Part shown: one piece after another, positions 1-9,529 of the stretch | Position numbering within the stretch: position 1 is the first letter of the stretch | Layout of the letters: every line of letters begins with the position of its first letter | From: Hephaestia caeni | GTDB taxonomy: Bacteria; Pseudomonadota; Alphaproteobacteria; Sphingomonadales; Sphingomonadaceae | NCBI RefSeq assembly: GCF_003550065.1 | Contig: NZ_QXDC01000004.1 | Location: 496,001 to 560,000 of the forward strand | DNA: 64,000 bases | Direction: 5' to 3' | Notes under the pieces: generated by a model | Seen by the model: only the letters and a program-made list of their open reading frames with translations | Told to the model about the DNA's origin: nothing | The model's database searches: none | Position numbers and translations under genes: made by a program

Positions 1-74
1 GGGTACGGGAGTCCCGAGCCTCTGGGCCGGACGTGCGCGGCGAGATCAGGAACAATCAACAACAGCCCGCGTGA

Positions 75-107
75 CCGGCGCCGGCGGCCTTCGCGCCGCC
101 CTGCCGG
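75..107 (+). other. GC-rich hairpin in the rne leader
   Basis: The 173 bases before rne hold no credible gene. Within them, 83-88 pairs with 95-100 and 75-79 pairs with 103-107, giving a two-part GC hairpin about 65 bases upstream of the start codon. RNase E is known to autoregulate through its own 5' leader in other proteobacteria, so a structured leader is plausible. That role here is inference, and in DNA this GC-rich hairpins also arise by chance. Confidence 0.3.
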
Positions 108-173
108 CAACGCCCGTTCATCGCGCGCAGCCACGGCATTCCGTGCCACCGCCGCGCGCCCGGAGACACTTCA

Positions 174-2951
174 ATGACCATGCGTATGCTGATCGACGCA
201 CGGCACCGGGAAGAAACCCGCGTCGCCGTCGTCAAAGGAACCCGAATCGAGGAGTTTGATTTCGAATCCGCCGAGCGCAAGCAGCTCAAAGGCAATATCT
301 ATCTCGCCAAGGTGACGCGCGTCGAGCCGTCGCTCCAGGCGGCGTTCGTCGATTACGGCGGCAATCGCCACGGATTCCTGGCGTTCAGCGAAATCCATCC
401 CGATTATTATCAGATCCCCAAGGCGGATCGTGACGCGCTGCTGCGCGAGGAGGCCGAGCACGCCGCCGAGGAAGCCGCGTTGCGCGCCGAGAGCGACGAT
501 GATGCGGACGTGCTCGACGCCGACGAGGACGTGCTCGACCGGTTCGACGACGATGCCGCAGAGATCGACGATTCCGATGCCGGAGACGATACCGACGGGG
601 ACGACGACGGTGATTCTGGCGCCGAGGCCGACGAAGAAGACGGCGGCCGCCGACGCCGTGGCCGGCGCCGCGGGAGCAAGACCGACGCCGCCGCGGACGA
701 CCTGCGCGAACGCCGCCTCGCGTTGCGCCGCCGCTACAAGATCCAGGACGTCATCCGCCGGCGGCAGGTGCTGCTGGTGCAGGTCGTCAAGGAGGAGCGC
801 GGCAACAAGGGCGCGGCGCTGACCACCTATCTCAGCCTCGCGGGCCGTTATTGCGTGCTGATGCCCAACACGTCGCACGGTGGCGGAATCAGCCGCAAGA
901 TCAACAACGCCAGCGATCGCAAGCGACTGAAGTCGATCATGGCGGATCTCAAACTGCCCTCGACGATGGGCTGCATCGTCCGCACCGCCGGGCTGTCGCG
1001 CACCAAGACCGAGATCAAGCGCGACTTCGATTATCTCGCGCGGCTGTGGGACGAGATCCGCGAGACCACGCTCGGCTCGTCGGCGCCCGCGCCGATCTAC
1101 GGCGACAGCGACCTGATCAAGCGCGCGATCCGCGACATCTACAATCGCGACATCGACGAGGTGATCGTCGAGGGTGAGGAAGGCTATCGCCAGGCCAAGG
1201 ACTTCATGAAGCTCCTGATGCCGAGCCATGCGAGGCGCGTGAAACATTATTCGGACGCGGTACCGCTGTTCCAGCGCCACCATGTCGAGGATCAGCTCGC
1301 GGCGATGTATCACCCGGTCGTCCAGCTCAAATCGGGCGGCTATCTGGTGATCAACCCGACCGAGGCGCTGGTGTCGATCGACATCAACTCCGGCCGGTCG
1401 ACGCGCGAGCACAATATCGAGCAGACCGCGACCGCGACCAACCTCGAGGCCGCGCACGAGATCGCCCGCCAGCTTCGCCTGCGCGACATGGCCGGGCTGG
1501 TCGTCATCGACTTCATCGACATGGACCACGGCTCGAACGTGCGGAAGGTCGAGAAGGCGGTGAAGGAGGCGCTCAAGAACGATCGCGCGCGCATCCAGGT
1601 CGGCCGCATCTCGTCGTTCGGGCTGATGGAGATGAGCCGCCAGCGTCTGCGCACCGGCGTGCTCGAAGCTTCGACGCGGCAATGCCCGCATTGCGAGGGC
1701 ACCGGGCTGGTGCGCACCGCCTCCTCGGCCGGGCTTTCCGCGCTGCGCATGATCGAGGACGAGGCCGCGCGCGGCCGCGGTTCGATCCTGACGCTACGCG
1801 CGAGCCAGGAAGCCGCCTTCTATGTGCTCAACAAGAAGCGCGGCGAACTCGCCGAGATCGAGGATCGCTACGGCGTCCATATCGACGTCGAGGCCGACGG
1901 CGAGCAGGAAGGCGCGCGCATGGCGGTCGAAGCGTCGGGCGGCCCGCCCGCGCACGCACCACGCTTCGAACCGGCGGTCGTCGAGGACGACCCCGAGATC
2001 GAGGAAGAGATTCTCGACGAGGACGAGGCCGAAACCGAGGAAGGCACCCGCGCGGGCGAGCAGGACGAGGATCGCGGCGATCGCAAGCGCCGCCGTCGCC
2101 GTCGCGGCCGTCGTGGCCGGGGCCGTGACGAGCAGGACGCGTCGTCCGAAACCGAGGATGGCGAGGCATCGGAGCAGGCGGAGGACGATCACGACGAGGC
2201 CGAGGACACCGCCGCCGTCGCCGCCACGAACGAGGACGGCGAGCCGCGTCGCCGCCGTGGCCGGCGCGGGCGTCGTGGCGGCCGTGGCCGCGGTGGCGCG
2301 GGCGACGAGCGCACGCCGCAGGCCGACGCGACCGACGCCGACGCCGCGGCGCCCGACGTCGCGGCTGCCGAGCCCGTCGAGCCTGCGGTGACGGACGAGG
2401 CTCCCGCCGCGCCGGCCAAGCGGACCCGTCGCCGCCCCCGCGCGCGCGCCGAGGAAGCCGTCGAGACGGCCGTGACGACCGCCGAAGAACCGGTCGAAGA
2501 ACCGGCCGCCGAGCCTGTCATCGAGGCCAAGCCCGCCCGAAGCCGCCGCCGCAAGACGGCCGCCCCGGTCGCGGAAGCGGCACCGGCCGACGCGGCTCCT
2601 GTCACCGAGGCCGAGGAAGCGCCGGCCAAGCCCAAGCGCGCGCCGCGCCGCAAGAAGGCCGAGCCCGCGGTCGAGGCCGAACCCGCGCCGGTCGCGGCCG
2701 CCCCGGCCGATGCGGCGTCGGAACCGGAACCGGTCGCCGACGCGCCCAAGCCCAAGCGCGCACCGCGCCGCAAGAAGGCCGAGCCCGCCGCGGCCAATGA
2801 CGCCGTCGCGGCCGAAACCGCGCCGCCGGCGGCGAGCAACGATGCCGCATCCGCCGGGGTAGCGGCCACCGATACGGCCGCCGGCGACGCCGAGGCGAAC
2901 GATGGCGAACCACGTCGCGGCGGTTGGTGGCAGCGCACCTTCGGGGCCTGA
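174..2951 (+). CDS. rne: Ribonuclease E
   Basis: 925 aa. This endoribonuclease initiates mRNA decay and processes rRNA and tRNA; it scaffolds the degradosome. The N-terminal catalytic half is clear: a split S1 domain (about 35-120 and 190-250), DNase I-like part with the catalytic aspartates in VSIDINSGR (D403) and VVIDFIDM (D446), and the zinc-link CPHCEG (C504, C507). An Asp/Glu-rich insert of about 80 residues followed by an Arg patch interrupts S1, as known for alphaproteobacterial RNase E. From about residue 590 the tail is disordered, with acidic stretches, two RRRRGRRGRRG-type RNA-binding patches and a duplicated KPKRAPRRKKAEPA block. It ends in GGWWQRTFGA. The start has GGAG upstream. 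Confidence 0.97.
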   Translation: MTMRMLIDARHREETRVAVVKGTRIEEFDFESAERKQLKGNIYLAKVTRVEPSLQAAFVDYGGNRHGFLAFSEIHPDYYQIPKADRDALLREEAEHAAEEAALRAESDDDADVLDADEDVLDRFDDDAAEIDDSDAGDDTDGDDDGDSGAEADEEDGGRRRRGRRRGSKTDAAADDLRERRLALRRRYKIQDVIRRRQVLLVQVVKEERGNKGAALTTYLSLAGRYCVLMPNTSHGGGISRKINNASDRKRLKSIMADLKLPSTMGCIVRTAGLSRTKTEIKRDFDYLARLWDEIRETTLGSSAPAPIYGDSDLIKRAIRDIYNRDIDEVIVEGEEGYRQAKDFMKLLMPSHARRVKHYSDAVPLFQRHHVEDQLAAMYHPVVQLKSGGYLVINPTEALVSIDINSGRSTREHNIEQTATATNLEAAHEIARQLRLRDMAGLVVIDFIDMDHGSNVRKVEKAVKEALKNDRARIQVGRISSFGLMEMSRQRLRTGVLEASTRQCPHCEGTGLVRTASSAGLSALRMIEDEAARGRGSILTLRASQEAAFYVLNKKRGELAEIEDRYGVHIDVEADGEQEGARMAVEASGGPPAHAPRFEPAVVEDDPEIEEEILDEDEAETEEGTRAGEQDEDRGDRKRRRRRRGRRGRGRDEQDASSETEDGEASEQAEDDHDEAEDTAAVAATNEDGEPRRRRGRRGRRGGRGRGGAGDERTPQADATDADAAAPDVAAAEPVEPAVTDEAPAAPAKRTRRRPRARAEEAVETAVTTAEEPVEEPAAEPVIEAKPARSRRRKTAAPVAEAAPADAAPVTEAEEAPAKPKRAPRRKKAEPAVEAEPAPVAAAPADAASEPEPVADAPKPKRAPRRKKAEPAAANDAVAAETAPPAASNDAASAGVAATDTAAGDAEANDGEPRRGGWWQRTFGA

Positions 2952-2990
2952 GGCGACCTCTTCGGGCATATAGCTTACGCCCCCGACGAC

Positions 2991-3041
2991 GGCCGGGGTC
3001 CAGTATCGGGATCGCTCGTAACTGGACCCCGGCCTTCGCCG
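2991..3041. repeat. Palindromic repeat, same family as the copy inside rnr
   Basis: A perfect 13-bp inverted repeat (2991-3003 against 3022-3034) surrounds an 18-bp loop and is followed by TTCGCCGG. Arms and loop closely match the longer element at 15557-15621. It lies in the 242-bp gap after rne, where it could act as a terminator or mRNA 3' stabiliser (inference). Confidence 0.8.
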
Positions 3042-3193
3042 GCAAAGCCTGAAAGGTGATTGAACGATCGCGCACGCCCCGGCGAGCGGCGGGCTTGTCG
3101 GCAGACGCGTACTTCACCCGAGGTTCAGCCCCCGCAACCTATCGGCGTCGCCATGACGTTGAAGCGCGCCGCGATGTGGGCGATAGGGGAAGC

Positions 3194-4537
3194 ATGAAGC
3201 GGTTGCTCGCCCTCCTCGTGCTTGCCTTACTGCTCGTCGGCCGTCCGGCGGCGGCGCAGGAATTGCTCCGCGACGCCGAGACCGAGGCGATGTTCGCGCG
3301 CATGGCCGAGCCGCTGGTCCGCGCCGCCGGGCTGTCGCCCGCCAACGTCAAGATCCGCCTGATCCACGACGACAGCATCAACGCCTTCGTCGTCGGCGGG
3401 CAGACCGTCTACGTCCACTCGGGGCTGATCGCGGCGGCCGACAACGTCAACCAGGTGCAGGGCGTCGTCGCGCACGAACTCGGCCATATCGCCGACGCGC
3501 ATGTCGTGACCTTCGACAACGGCGCCAAGCCGGCGATGGGCATCTCGTTGCTCAGCCTGGTGCTCGGCGTCGCCGCGATGGCGGCGGGCGCGGGCGAGGC
3601 CGGCGCGGGCATCCTTTCCGCCGGGCAGACCGCGGCGATGGGCAAGTTCCTCGCCTTCACGCGCGTCCAGGAAGCGACCGCCGACGCCACCGGCGCCAAG
3701 TTCCTCCAGACCGCGGGCATCAGCGGCAAGGGGATGCTTGCCTTCTTCAAGAAGCTCCAGAGCCAGGAGTTCCGCTACGGCTATACCGATGTCGATCCGT
3801 TCGCGCAGAGCCACCCGCTGAGCGGGCAGCGCGTCGCGACGCTGACGCATACGCTGCAAAGCTCGCCCGCCTGGGATGCGCCGACCGATCCCGCGCTCGA
3901 AGAAGCGTTCGAGCGCGTCAAGGCGAAGCTCGAAGGTTATGTCGACGATCCGCGCCAGACACTCATCGCCTATCCACTGAGCGACAAGAGCATCTACGGC
4001 CATTATGCGCGCGCCTATGCCTATCACAAGGGCGGTTACCCCGATAAGGCGAACGCGGAAGTCGCGGCGCTGATCGCGGCCGATCCGCACGATCCCTATT
4101 TCCTCGAGTTGAAGGGCCAGATCCTGCTCGAAGGAGGCAATCCGGCCGAGGCAATCGCGCCGCTGCGCGAGGCGACCACCAGAACCAATTACCAGCCGCT
4201 GATCGCCACCACCTTCGGCCACGCGCTGATCGCCACCGACGACAAGGCCAATTATCCCGAGGCGATCAAGGTGCTGCGTCAGGCAGTGGCGCGCGATGAC
4301 GAGAACCCGTTCGCCTGGTACGAACTCGGCACCGTCTACGAACGGACCGGCGATTACGCGCGCGCCGCGCTCGCCACCGCCGAACGTTCGGTGATGACGG
4401 GGGAGACTGCGCTCGCGGTCCAGAGCGCGCGCACCGCGATGGCGGGCCTGCCGCCCAATACGACCGACTGGATTCATGCACAGGACATCGCCTTGACCGC
4501 CCAGAACGAACTCGACGACCAGCGCCGCCGCCGATGA
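3194..4537 (+). CDS. M48 family periplasmic metalloprotease with TPR-like tail
   Basis: 447 aa. A zinc endopeptidase of the M48 (BepA/LoiP/HtpX-related) type, probably acting in the periplasm on envelope or outer-membrane protein quality control. Residues 1-22 form a signal peptide ending in AAAQ. The zinc motif HELGH is at H94/H98, with the downstream EATAD supplying the third ligand. The C-terminal 180 residues are Ala-rich helices in TPR-like pairs (YALSY/ GNPAEAI patterns), the BepA-like architecture. The ATG at 3194 is chosen over an in-frame upstream ATG at 3056 because AGGGGAAG precedes it and the signal peptide starts there. The stop overlaps the next start (ATGA), so coupling with the DsbA gene is likely. 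Confidence 0.9.
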   Translation: MKRLLALLVLALLLVGRPAAAQELLRDAETEAMFARMAEPLVRAAGLSPANVKIRLIHDDSINAFVVGGQTVYVHSGLIAAADNVNQVQGVVAHELGHIADAHVVTFDNGAKPAMGISLLSLVLGVAAMAAGAGEAGAGILSAGQTAAMGKFLAFTRVQEATADATGAKFLQTAGISGKGMLAFFKKLQSQEFRYGYTDVDPFAQSHPLSGQRVATLTHTLQSSPAWDAPTDPALEEAFERVKAKLEGYVDDPRQTLIAYPLSDKSIYGHYARAYAYHKGGYPDKANAEVAALIAADPHDPYFLELKGQILLEGGNPAEAIAPLREATTRTNYQPLIATTFGHALIATDDKANYPEAIKVLRQAVARDDENPFAWYELGTVYERTGDYARAALATAERSVMTGETALAVQSARTAMAGLPPNTTDWIHAQDIALTAQNELDDQRRRR

Positions 4538-5283
4538 TCACGCGTCTCTCGCAAAGCCGCCTCGCGCTGACGGGGCTGTTCGTGCTTGCCGCGCTGATCG
4601 GCGCCGGCATCCTGTTCGCGATGCAGACGTGGCTGCCCGGTGCCTCAGGCGGCGACCGCGCCCGGATCGAGGCGGTGGTGCACGATTACGTGCTCGATCA
4701 TCCCGAGTTGATCCCGCAGGCGATCCAGCGCTTGCAGGATCGCGAGACCGGGCGCGTGATCGCCGCGAACAAGGCGGCGATCCTCACCCCCGTCGCCAGC
4801 GCGTGGATGGGCAATCCCAAGGGCGACGTCACCGTGGTCGAATATTTCGACTATAATTGCGGTTTCTGCCGCGCGAGCCTGCCGACGATCGCCGCGCTGG
4901 TGAAGGCCGACCCCAACGTCAGAATCGTGTTCCGCGAACTGCCGGTGCTGAGCGAGGAAAGCGGCGTCGCCGCGCGCTGGAGCCTGGCGGCGGCCAAGGC
5001 GGGCAAGTTCAACGCCTTCCACGAAGCGCTCTACGCGGGCGGGCCGATCACCGAGGCGTCGATGGCGGCGGCGGCGCGCGTCGCGGGGCTCGATCCGGCG
5101 GCGATCGCCAAGGCGGCGCAGGCGCCCGCCATCGATGCCGAAATCCGCACCAATCTGGCGATGGCGGGGCAACTCGGCGTCAACGGCACCCCCGCCTGGG
5201 TGATCGGCAACCGGGTACTTTCGGGCGCGATGACGCTCGACCAGATGAGGGATGCGGTTGCCGACGCGCGCAAACAGAGCTGA
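4534..5283 (+). CDS. DsbA-family thiol-disulfide oxidoreductase
   Basis: 249 aa. A periplasmic thioredoxin-fold protein that introduces or isomerises disulfides. One N-terminal membrane segment (about 8-30) acts as signal anchor. A helical region containing VHDYVLDHPELIPQAI, typical of the ScsC/DsbA-like oligomerisation stalk, precedes the thioredoxin fold. The active site is C109-G-F-C112 in YFDYNCGFCR, and the cis-Pro loop is GVNGTPAWVIG. Its start codon overlaps the M48 protease stop by four bases, suggesting that the two are co-translated and work together in envelope protein folding and turnover. Confidence 0.92.
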   Translation: MITRLSQSRLALTGLFVLAALIGAGILFAMQTWLPGASGGDRARIEAVVHDYVLDHPELIPQAIQRLQDRETGRVIAANKAAILTPVASAWMGNPKGDVTVVEYFDYNCGFCRASLPTIAALVKADPNVRIVFRELPVLSEESGVAARWSLAAAKAGKFNAFHEALYAGGPITEASMAAAARVAGLDPAAIAKAAQAPAIDAEIRTNLAMAGQLGVNGTPAWVIGNRVLSGAMTLDQMRDAVADARKQS

Positions 5284-5291
5284 ACCTATGC

Positions 5292-5379
5292 CGTCATGCC
5301 GGACTTGTTCCGGCATCCAATCCTCCAGGAGTGCCGGCGTTGGAGGCACGTTGGACCCCGGAACAAGTCCGGGGTGACG
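5292..5379. repeat. GTCA...TCCA-type palindromic repeat
   Basis: Two 28-bp arms, 5292-5319 and 5352-5379, are inverted copies differing at a few positions. Each arm is itself palindromic around CCGGACTTGTTCCGG. It fills the gap between the DsbA gene and the ABC transporter. Elements of the same GTCA/TCCA design occur at 10755-10846, 39871-39972 and 56959-57043. Confidence 0.8.
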
Positions 5380-5473
5380 AAACAGCCTTTGACAACTCGA
5401 CGGACACCACTCATCCAGATTGAAAGTGTCGCGCGCCGCCCTACGTTGGCTCCCTTCCAAACAAGGGGGGCAT

Positions 5474-6408
<935 letters not shown>

Positions 6409-6412
<4 letters not shown>

Positions 6413-7188
6413 GCGCCGCACCCGCGATCAACTGGCACGGCATCTGGGCGATCTATCGCTACGAGATGGCGCGAGCGCTGCGCACGCTGTGGCAATCGGT
6501 GGCGACGCCGGTGATCACCACCAGCCTTTATTTCGTCGTCTTCGGCGGCGCGATCGGCAGCCGGATGCAGAATGTCGGCGGGGTCGATTACGGCAGCTTC
6601 ATCGTGCCCGGGCTCGTGATGCTCTCGTTGCTCACGCAGAGCATTTCGAACGCATCGATCGGCATCTACTTCCCCAAGTTCGTCGGCACCGTCTACGAAC
6701 TGCTGTCGGCGCCGGTCTCGTCGATCGAGATGGTGGTGGGCTTCGTCGGCGCGGCGGCGACCAAATCGGTCGTGCTCGGACTGATCATCCTCGCCACCGC
6801 GACTTTGTTCGTGCCGCTGCATGTCGCGCATCCGGTGGCGATGGTCGCCTTCCTGCTGCTGACCGCGATCGCGTTCAGCCTGTTCGGCTTCATCATCGGC
6901 ATCTGGGCCAAGGGATTCGAGCAATTGAGCCTGGTGCCTGCGCTGCTCGTCACCCCGCTCACCTTCCTCGGTGGCGCCTTTTATTCGATCGACATGCTGC
7001 CCCAGCCGTGGCGCACGGTGAGCCTGTTCAACCCGGTGGTGTATCTGATCAGCGGTTTCCGCTGGAGCTTCTTCGACAAGGGCGACGTGAGCATCGGCGT
7101 CAGCCTCGCCGCGATCGCGGGCTTCCTCATCCTGTGCCTCGCGCTGATCACCTGGATATTCAAGACCGGTTGGCGGTTGAAGAATTGA
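6409..7188 (+). CDS. ABC-2 type exporter, permease protein
   Basis: 259 aa. Integral membrane partner of the preceding ATPase, with six predicted membrane segments and the ABC-2 signature region [19 protein letters not shown], then [17 protein letters not shown]. It starts within the last codons of the ATPase gene (ATGA overlap), so the two form a translationally coupled half-transporter pair. The family (DrrB/NodJ/YadH-like) exports polysaccharides, drugs or lipids; nothing nearby identifies the cargo. Confidence 0.93.
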
Positions 7189-7251
7189 GCCTACGCGGGC
7201 CTAAACAAGCTCGGCCTTGACGACCTGCCTGCCCGGCGCCGAAATAAGGGT

Positions 7252-7440
7252 ATGAACGTGGAACCCGTCTTATTGCTGGCGTCGAACCTGATCGGCGCCT
7301 TCGCGGGCGCGACGATTTATCAGCTAAGAGGCAGGAGCCGGGTTGCGGGTTTCGCAATTGCGTTCATCGGCGGACCGATTGGGCTCCTCATCGCGATCAC
7401 CATGCCGCCCGCCGATCAAGAAACGGCGACTTCCGAATAG
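7252..7440 (+). CDS. Small two-helix membrane protein
   Basis: Up to 62 aa. Two hydrophobic stretches (about 5-24 and 32-50) are separated by a short basic turn RGRSR, and the tail is acidic. I do not recognise the family. Start choice is uncertain: AAGGG at 7246-7250 directly abuts the ATG at 7252, whereas the in-frame GTG at 7258 has better spacing, so the protein may be two residues shorter. It stands alone after the ABC permease. Confidence 0.4.
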   Translation: MNVEPVLLLASNLIGAFAGATIYQLRGRSRVAGFAIAFIGGPIGLLIAITMPPADQETATSE

Positions 7441-7471
7441 CCTCTTCTCGTCGCAAGACGCTGACGGACGA

Positions 7472-7567
7472 TCAGCGCTCCACCGTCAGCCAGTGCAGCA
7501 GGATATTGCCGTCGGTGTAGCGCAGCAATTGGGCGCGCTGGTCGGTCGCATTCGGAACGGTGATCAT
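7472..7567 (-). CDS. Possible 31-residue protein after the CPBP gene
   Basis: A 31-codon frame starts with ATG at 7567, with AAGGGA about nine bases upstream, and reads MITVPNATDQ... to LLHWLTVER. It is in the same frame as the CPBP protease gene just upstream, separated by that gene's TGA and about 20 sense codons. It could be a real small protein, a detached C-terminal remnant or chance. No family is recognised. The rest of the gap 7441-7630 shows nothing else. Confidence 0.22.
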   Translation of the reverse strand: MITVPNATDQRAQLLRYTDGNILLHWLTVER

Positions 7568-7630
7568 ATGGCCGCGTCCCTTATCGATCGAGGCGGATGA
7601 TGCGCGCAGGGGCGCCTGCGCGCAAGGGAA

Positions 7631-8356
7631 TCACACGCGTGGCAGCATCCCCCCGAGCCACGGCCGCAGCAACACGCCATTGAGGTCGACCAGCACATGG
7701 ACGAGGATCGCGAGCCACAAGGCCCCGCTCGCGAGGTAGACGAAGGCGAGCACCGCGCCGACCGCGCTCGTGGCGAGAACGCCCCGCCAGCGCTGATAGC
7801 GGTGCGCGAGTCCGAACAGCAGCGTCGCGGCCACGAAGCCGATCAGCGCATTGCCGGTCACCAGCGCGATCGCGAGCGGCAGCAGCAGGCGGAAATAGAG
7901 TTCCTCGGTGATCCCGGCCGCCAACGCCGAGGCCGCGGCGTGGAGCATCTCGCCCCGCGCGCGCGGCAGCAGCAGCGAGAAATCGCCGAGCATCGCGGGC
8001 GCCTTGCCGCGCCGCCGCCGCCACAGCGCCCAGCCGCCGCCGAGCAAGGCGCCGACAAGGAGCCCCGCCAGCACTTCGAGCACGAGCCAGCCGATCGGCA
8101 GCGGATAGCCCGCCGCGACGGCGAGCGTTTCGAACTCTTCCGGCAGCATAGCGAGCGCATCGAGCCGCCCGAGCAGCGCCAGCCCGAGCAAGGCCGGCCC
8201 GGCGAACAGCACGAATGCCTTGGCGATCCAGAGCCGGTAACGCCGGCGCCGCCAGCCCGGCGGCCTCGCCGCGGTCAGCTCACGCAGCCGCCCGAAATTG
8301 CCCTTGAAGAAATAGACATAGGCCCCGAGCGCGAGCGCAAGGACGATCAGCGCCAC
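7631..8356 (-). CDS. CPBP family intramembrane glutamic protease
   Basis: 241 aa. A membrane protein of the CPBP (CAAX protease, Abi/Rce1) family. The three family motifs are visible: ITEELYFR with the paired Glu and Arg, FGLAHRYQ, and HVLVDLNG. Hydrophobic segments cover most of the chain. Members cleave prenylated or other membrane substrates, or act in bacteriocin immunity; the substrate here is unknown. It starts 10 bases after glpX on the same strand, so both are probably cotranscribed. Confidence 0.88.
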   Translation of the reverse strand: MALIVLALALGAYVYFFKGNFGRLRELTAARPPGWRRRRYRLWIAKAFVLFAGPALLGLALLGRLDALAMLPEEFETLAVAAGYPLPIGWLVLEVLAGLLVGALLGGGWALWRRRRGKAPAMLGDFSLLLPRARGEMLHAAASALAAGITEELYFRLLLPLAIALVTGNALIGFVAATLLFGLAHRYQRWRGVLATSAVGAVLAFVYLASGALWLAILVHVLVDLNGVLLRPWLGGMLPRV

Positions 8357-8366
8357 GCGGCAATCC

Positions 8367-9332
8367 TCAGAGGCGGTGCTCGCCCTTGACCCAGCGTACC
8401 GTGCCCGAACTGGCGCGCATCACCACGCTTTCGGTCGTCATCCGTCCGCGCATCCGCTTGACGCCTTCGAGCAACGAGCCATCGGTGACGCCGGTGGCCG
8501 CGAAGATGCAATCGCCCGTGGCAAGATCGTGGAGCTGATAGATCTTGTCGAGATCCTCAATCCCCCATTTGCGTGCGCGCGCGCGCTCGTCGTCGTTGCG
8601 GAACACCAGCCGGCCCTGGAACTGCCCGCCGACGCAGCGCAGCGCCGCCGCGGCGAGCACGCCCTCAGGCGCGCCGCCCTGCCCCATATAGATGTCGATC
8701 GTGGTGTCGGGGTTGCTGGTCGCGATCACCCCCGCGACGTCGCCGTCGGGGATCAGCATGATCCCGCAGCCGATGCCGCGCAGTTCGGCGATCAGTTTTT
8801 CGTGGCGCGGCCGATCGAGCACGCAGGCGATGATCTCGGCGGGCTTGACGCCCTTGGCCTTGGCCAGCGCCTCGACATTCTCGGTCGCGCTTTTGGTCAG
8901 GTCGATCGTGCCGGCGGGATAGCCCGGCCCGATCGCGATCTTTTCCATATAGACGTCGGGCGCGTTGAGCAGCCCGCCCTTCTCCGCGATCGCCAGCACC
9001 GCAAGCGCGTTGGGGCCGGCCTTGGCGGTGATCGTGGTGCCTTCGAGCGGATCGAGCGCGATATCGATCTTCGGTCCCTTGCCCGGCGCCGAGCCGACCT
9101 TTTCGCCGATATAGAGCATCGGCGCCTCGTCGCGCTCGCCCTCGCCGATCACGACGGTGCCGTCCATGTAGAGCCCGTTGAACGCCTCGCGCATCGCCTG
9201 GACGGCGGCGGCGTCGGCGGCCTTTTCGTCGCCGCGCCCGACCAGCGCCGAGGCGGCGATCGCAGCCGCTTCGGTGACGCGCACCATCTCGAGCACGAGG
9301 ACACGATCGAGCACATGGCTTGCTGTCGTCAT
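8367..9332 (-). CDS. glpX: Class II fructose-1,6-bisphosphatase
   Basis: 321 aa. Hydrolyses fructose-1,6-bisphosphate to fructose-6-phosphate in gluconeogenesis; some members also act on sedoheptulose-1,7-bisphosphate. Family signatures are clear: VVIGEGERDEAPMLYIGE, the metal site DIALDPLEGT, and IYMGQGGAPEGVLAAAALRC. The length matches GlpX. The ATG at 9332 follows AGGAG (spacing about 10); longer upstream reading is GC-rich read-through of the divergent promoter region. Confidence 0.95.
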   Translation of the reverse strand: MTTASHVLDRVLVLEMVRVTEAAAIAASALVGRGDEKAADAAAVQAMREAFNGLYMDGTVVIGEGERDEAPMLYIGEKVGSAPGKGPKIDIALDPLEGTTITAKAGPNALAVLAIAEKGGLLNAPDVYMEKIAIGPGYPAGTIDLTKSATENVEALAKAKGVKPAEIIACVLDRPRHEKLIAELRGIGCGIMLIPDGDVAGVIATSNPDTTIDIYMGQGGAPEGVLAAAALRCVGGQFQGRLVFRNDDERARARKWGIEDLDKIYQLHDLATGDCIFAATGVTDGSLLEGVKRMRGRMTTESVVMRASSGTVRWVKGEHRL

Positions 9333-9529
9333 TTTGGCGAAACTCTCCTGGATGGGGTGCGAGACCGATAGGCATCCGCGCGCGCGATGTCGAGCCGATC
9401 GCGGCGCCTTGCTGCGACAGGGCGCACGAGCGCGATACCTCCGATACGGAGCGATATTTTTCGGGCGGTCAGGACTTTGGTAACTTCGAATTCCTACGGC
9501 CACCGGCGAGCGCACCAAAAGAGAAGAGC

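Noticed and set aside
171..1691. 506-codon open frame antisense to rne
   Set aside because: High-GC shadow frame, rich in Arg/Asp/Val, no ribosome site or family motif; the plus-strand gene is unambiguous.
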